Part shown: piece by piece, positions 61,522-64,000 of the stretch
How positions within the stretch are numbered: the first letter of the stretch is position 1
How the letters are laid out: every line of letters begins with the position of its first letter
NCBI RefSeq assembly: GCF_963422355.1
Contig: NC_085085.1
Coordinates: forward strand, 6,921,733 to 6,985,732
DNA length: 64,000 bases
Source: Corticium candelabrum
Taxonomy: Eukaryota; Porifera; Homoscleromorpha; Homosclerophorida; Plakinidae
Direction: 5' to 3'
Translations under genes and position numbers: made by a program
The notes under the pieces: generated by a model
The model's input: the letters and a program-made list of their open reading frames with translations, nothing else
What the model was told of the DNA's origin: nothing
Databases searched by the model: none

Positions 61522-64000
61522 CTAAAATTATCATATTAACATTTAGCTAGTGCACATCAGTGACATGATACACTTGATCTCAAGCAAAACGTATTCAAAC
61601 ATGCAAGAAGGAACAGCGCCACAAACAAGCAGCAAAATTTTCCATCCTTAAGTAGGCAAGTAAGTGAGTCAATACAAAAAACCAGCTACAAGAGTTATGA
61701 CAAATGTAAATAAGATCAAATTGTGTTATAAGAAATACTGGTTTTGCATTTCACTAGATTCAAACACGTTGATCGTCAGTTTTGGTAAAACTCAGTTTAT
61801 TGTTACAGACCTATAATCTCTAAACAGCTTGAAAAAGTATAATAATGAATAAACAGATGTATTTGTTATTGCAACTAAGCAACTCCTTGAAATTAATTAA
61901 GCAGAGTAATTCACACTAAAACTGAGCAAGTTAGATTACATCAATATCACTCCATTTAAATACATTGTATAAATTGTGCATAATGTTTAAACACTGAATC
62001 AGTGATAAATATGGACATATTTGATGAGTTGTATTATGTATACTATAAAACCAGTACAGTAGTTGCAATAATACCAGTTCGCAAGACACAAGGCAAACAA
62101 AATAATGATGCCTTATGATAAATACAACAAAAACAACAAGCAATTTCACCAGCTCATCGACCAGAAATGCAGTTTCACACATGCACAGTGAGTGACATAG
62201 TCAACGGCCACATGCAAGTACCATAGGAGTGGACTTTTAAGATGCCTAGCAGATGTGCATGACTATGCATTATTTTGCTGAGTTTCAAATTAACAGGTAC
62301 GACAACCAAGATAGTGTGTGTCCTAACTCATATGTGCTTATCACTATCATAGAATGTACTCATTCTGCTAATAAAGCAAAATTTACTGCTTCAACCAAAC
62401 TACTGGTAAACACTTAACATAAAAATGCTCATCAAGGCTAACTGTATATTTTACCCTTAACAACACTTAATTGTTTAACAATTTGAGACCATCTACAAAA
62501 TTTATGCAAATTACAGAGCCAAACCAACTAAAATTTTGATGCTTGGATATTTGGGCATGAAAACCAGACCAACCAACTAAAATGAAATTAAAACTAATGA
62601 TCATGTGACATTTCGAGCACTGCCTACAAAATGTGAGATATAACAAAATGGCACTAAAACAAATGAAGATGCACTAAAGTGTAAACCCCTGGCTGCTATA
62701 CAGTCAATGGTCATGTTTTACACACTAGGCAGAGCGAGTCGGTCATACAGGTCAATCGTACATCACGTGACCATCCTCACTACTGTACCCTAGCATTTCA
62801 CACCTCGGGTAATGACACTGATACCGAGCATAATGCAAAAACCATTGCTACTCCACATTGAACCTTGCCAAGTCATCAATAAAATGTATGTACCAAATCA
62901 ATTTACAGCAAGCATATCATTGCACAAGCACACATCACATTTCAGGCACGGATCCAGAATTTTGCAGTAGGGGTGGCCCAAAGACCTTCCAGCCTAGTCA
63001 CGCCCATTCCAACCATTAAGAAAGGCAATCCAAGTAAATGTGTTTATAGCATTGAAGCTTGCATGCTCACAAGATTAATTGCTTTGCACGTGATATTCTA
63101 AACAGCTTCGCAGATGTGATTATCAGTGACACTGGTAGGCCTTCGAGCTTAGCTGAGTGTACTCTCCTGGTAAGTAAACATTTGATCACTAAAGGCTGAA
63201 GGGCTGCCTGTCTAGGGGGTGCTACGCTGGGCCCGAACCCAGGTCCAGTGGACCACCCCATAGACCCATGCCTGCATTATTTTTATTTTTGTAAAGCTCA
63301 AAATTGGACTGGTTGAGCCTATATCTGAAAACCTGCTATGATAAGCTTGGTAACGTTTAGATAAATGACATCACACTATTTGATAAAAACCTCTCTAAAT
63401 ATCAGAACTTCATATTAGTACCTATTAAAGACAAATGAGCTAGTAGACAAAATTGTTGAAAAATAATAAATAATCTGGACATGCAAATTAGAACTATAAC
63501 TGTCATAAAAATGTCTAGAGACTTAAAATGTAAACACTAAAAAGCTGATGTGCTATAGCTACTTTAGTACTAAGAAACAAAAGCCTACTAGGTAGCACAT
63601 ACCCATTGCATGCTATGTCTGACATGACATAACACTGTACAAGTGGCATCAAATCAAACGAAAATTGAGTTTAGTGCATGTCAACTTGGCCTCACAGGTA
63701 CTAGCCAGACAACTACTGAAAAACAAAAGTTGACACTCTTAATTAAGACTAATATTTCGTCTACTCCACTCTTCAAGCAATGTGATAGATGCGGAACCCT
63801 TTACTGGACACCTAAAATTTTCTGTTCTGTCTTTTTGCATGTGCCCTCATGCACACTTTTGAAAGATAAGTACCTTCGATTCCATATTCGCAAACTACTC
63901 AGAACCCCCTTAATTTCTCCAAGCCAGAGAAACTGTATTCTAGCCAGACACACACCCTTAATTAATTATTTCGACAACTCCTACAACCGTTTGTATATCT
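61522..64000. other. Region upstream of the aminopeptidase exons
   Basis: The missing 5' exons of the aminopeptidase should lie here or beyond the window. One weak candidate is a frame around 63750-63830 (minus; acceptor AAATTTTAG, CPVKGSASITLLEEWSRR). It also contains a dispersed repeat copy (62510-62645, minus) related to 49030-49185 and a fragment near 62945 beginning GGCACGGATCCAG, like the motif at 1205. Nothing else was recognised. Confidence 0.4.

Noticed and set aside
63190..63275. Possible tRNA (GGTTCGGGCCC, like a B box, on the minus strand)
   Set aside because: No A box or acceptor stem at the right distance; it sits in repeat-like sequence.

Overview
This is a stretch of an AT-rich metazoan genome: genes split into many small exons with canonical GT/AG introns (many only 60-100 bp), long microsatellites and many small DNA transposons. 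The gene set (LST2, PDCD4, RAB24, CTHRC1, RCCD1, MRPS18C, CHMP7, an M17 aminopeptidase) is animal. A marine invertebrate, perhaps a sponge, fits best, but the phylum is inference. There is no bacterial-style operon content, CRISPR array or rRNA. Gene models were built by hand from translated exons, splice sites and phase continuity; identities rest on family motifs recalled from knowledge, not on a search.

Layout. 1-772 (-): 5' end of a FAM185A-like gene. 2099-9099 (-): LST2/ZFYVE28, 11 exons ending in a FYVE finger. 11577-24721 (-): PDCD4, 12 exons, whose 6.9 kb seventh intron carries at least four transposons, including an apparently intact pogo-type element with a PHD finger fused to its transposase and a 1 kb foldback palindrome. 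25430 onward (+): RAB24, divergent from PDCD4, 3' end uncertain. About 26.9-34.1 kb: gene-poor, with several MITEs, a large inverted repeat and a LINE fragment. 34164-35013 (-): a CTHRC1-like secreted collagen with an in-frame TGA. 35-38.9 kb: mostly non-coding. 38950-39833 (+): an unidentified gene end. 40345-43308 (-): RCCD1, head to head with MRPS18C (43330-44718, +), start codons 21 bp apart. 44871-50491 (-): CHMP7, tail to tail with MRPS18C and divergent from an unidentified multi-exon gene (about 50.8-52.2 kb, +). 52.6-53.4 kb: (CA)n, a 0.5 kb polypurine tract and a 200-base assembly gap. 53394-61521 (-): an M17 leucyl aminopeptidase (W07G4.4-type), with a probable 7-nt microexon and a frameshift beside the gap; its 5' end is not found.

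The genes are unrelated housekeeping or regulatory loci: endosomal signalling and membrane remodelling (LST2, RAB24, CHMP7), translation (PDCD4, MRPS18C), chromatin (RCCD1), matrix (CTHRC1) and peptide turnover. The most unusual content lies in the mobile elements and in gene-structure oddities: microexons, an in-frame stop, a frameshift and a very compact bidirectional start region.
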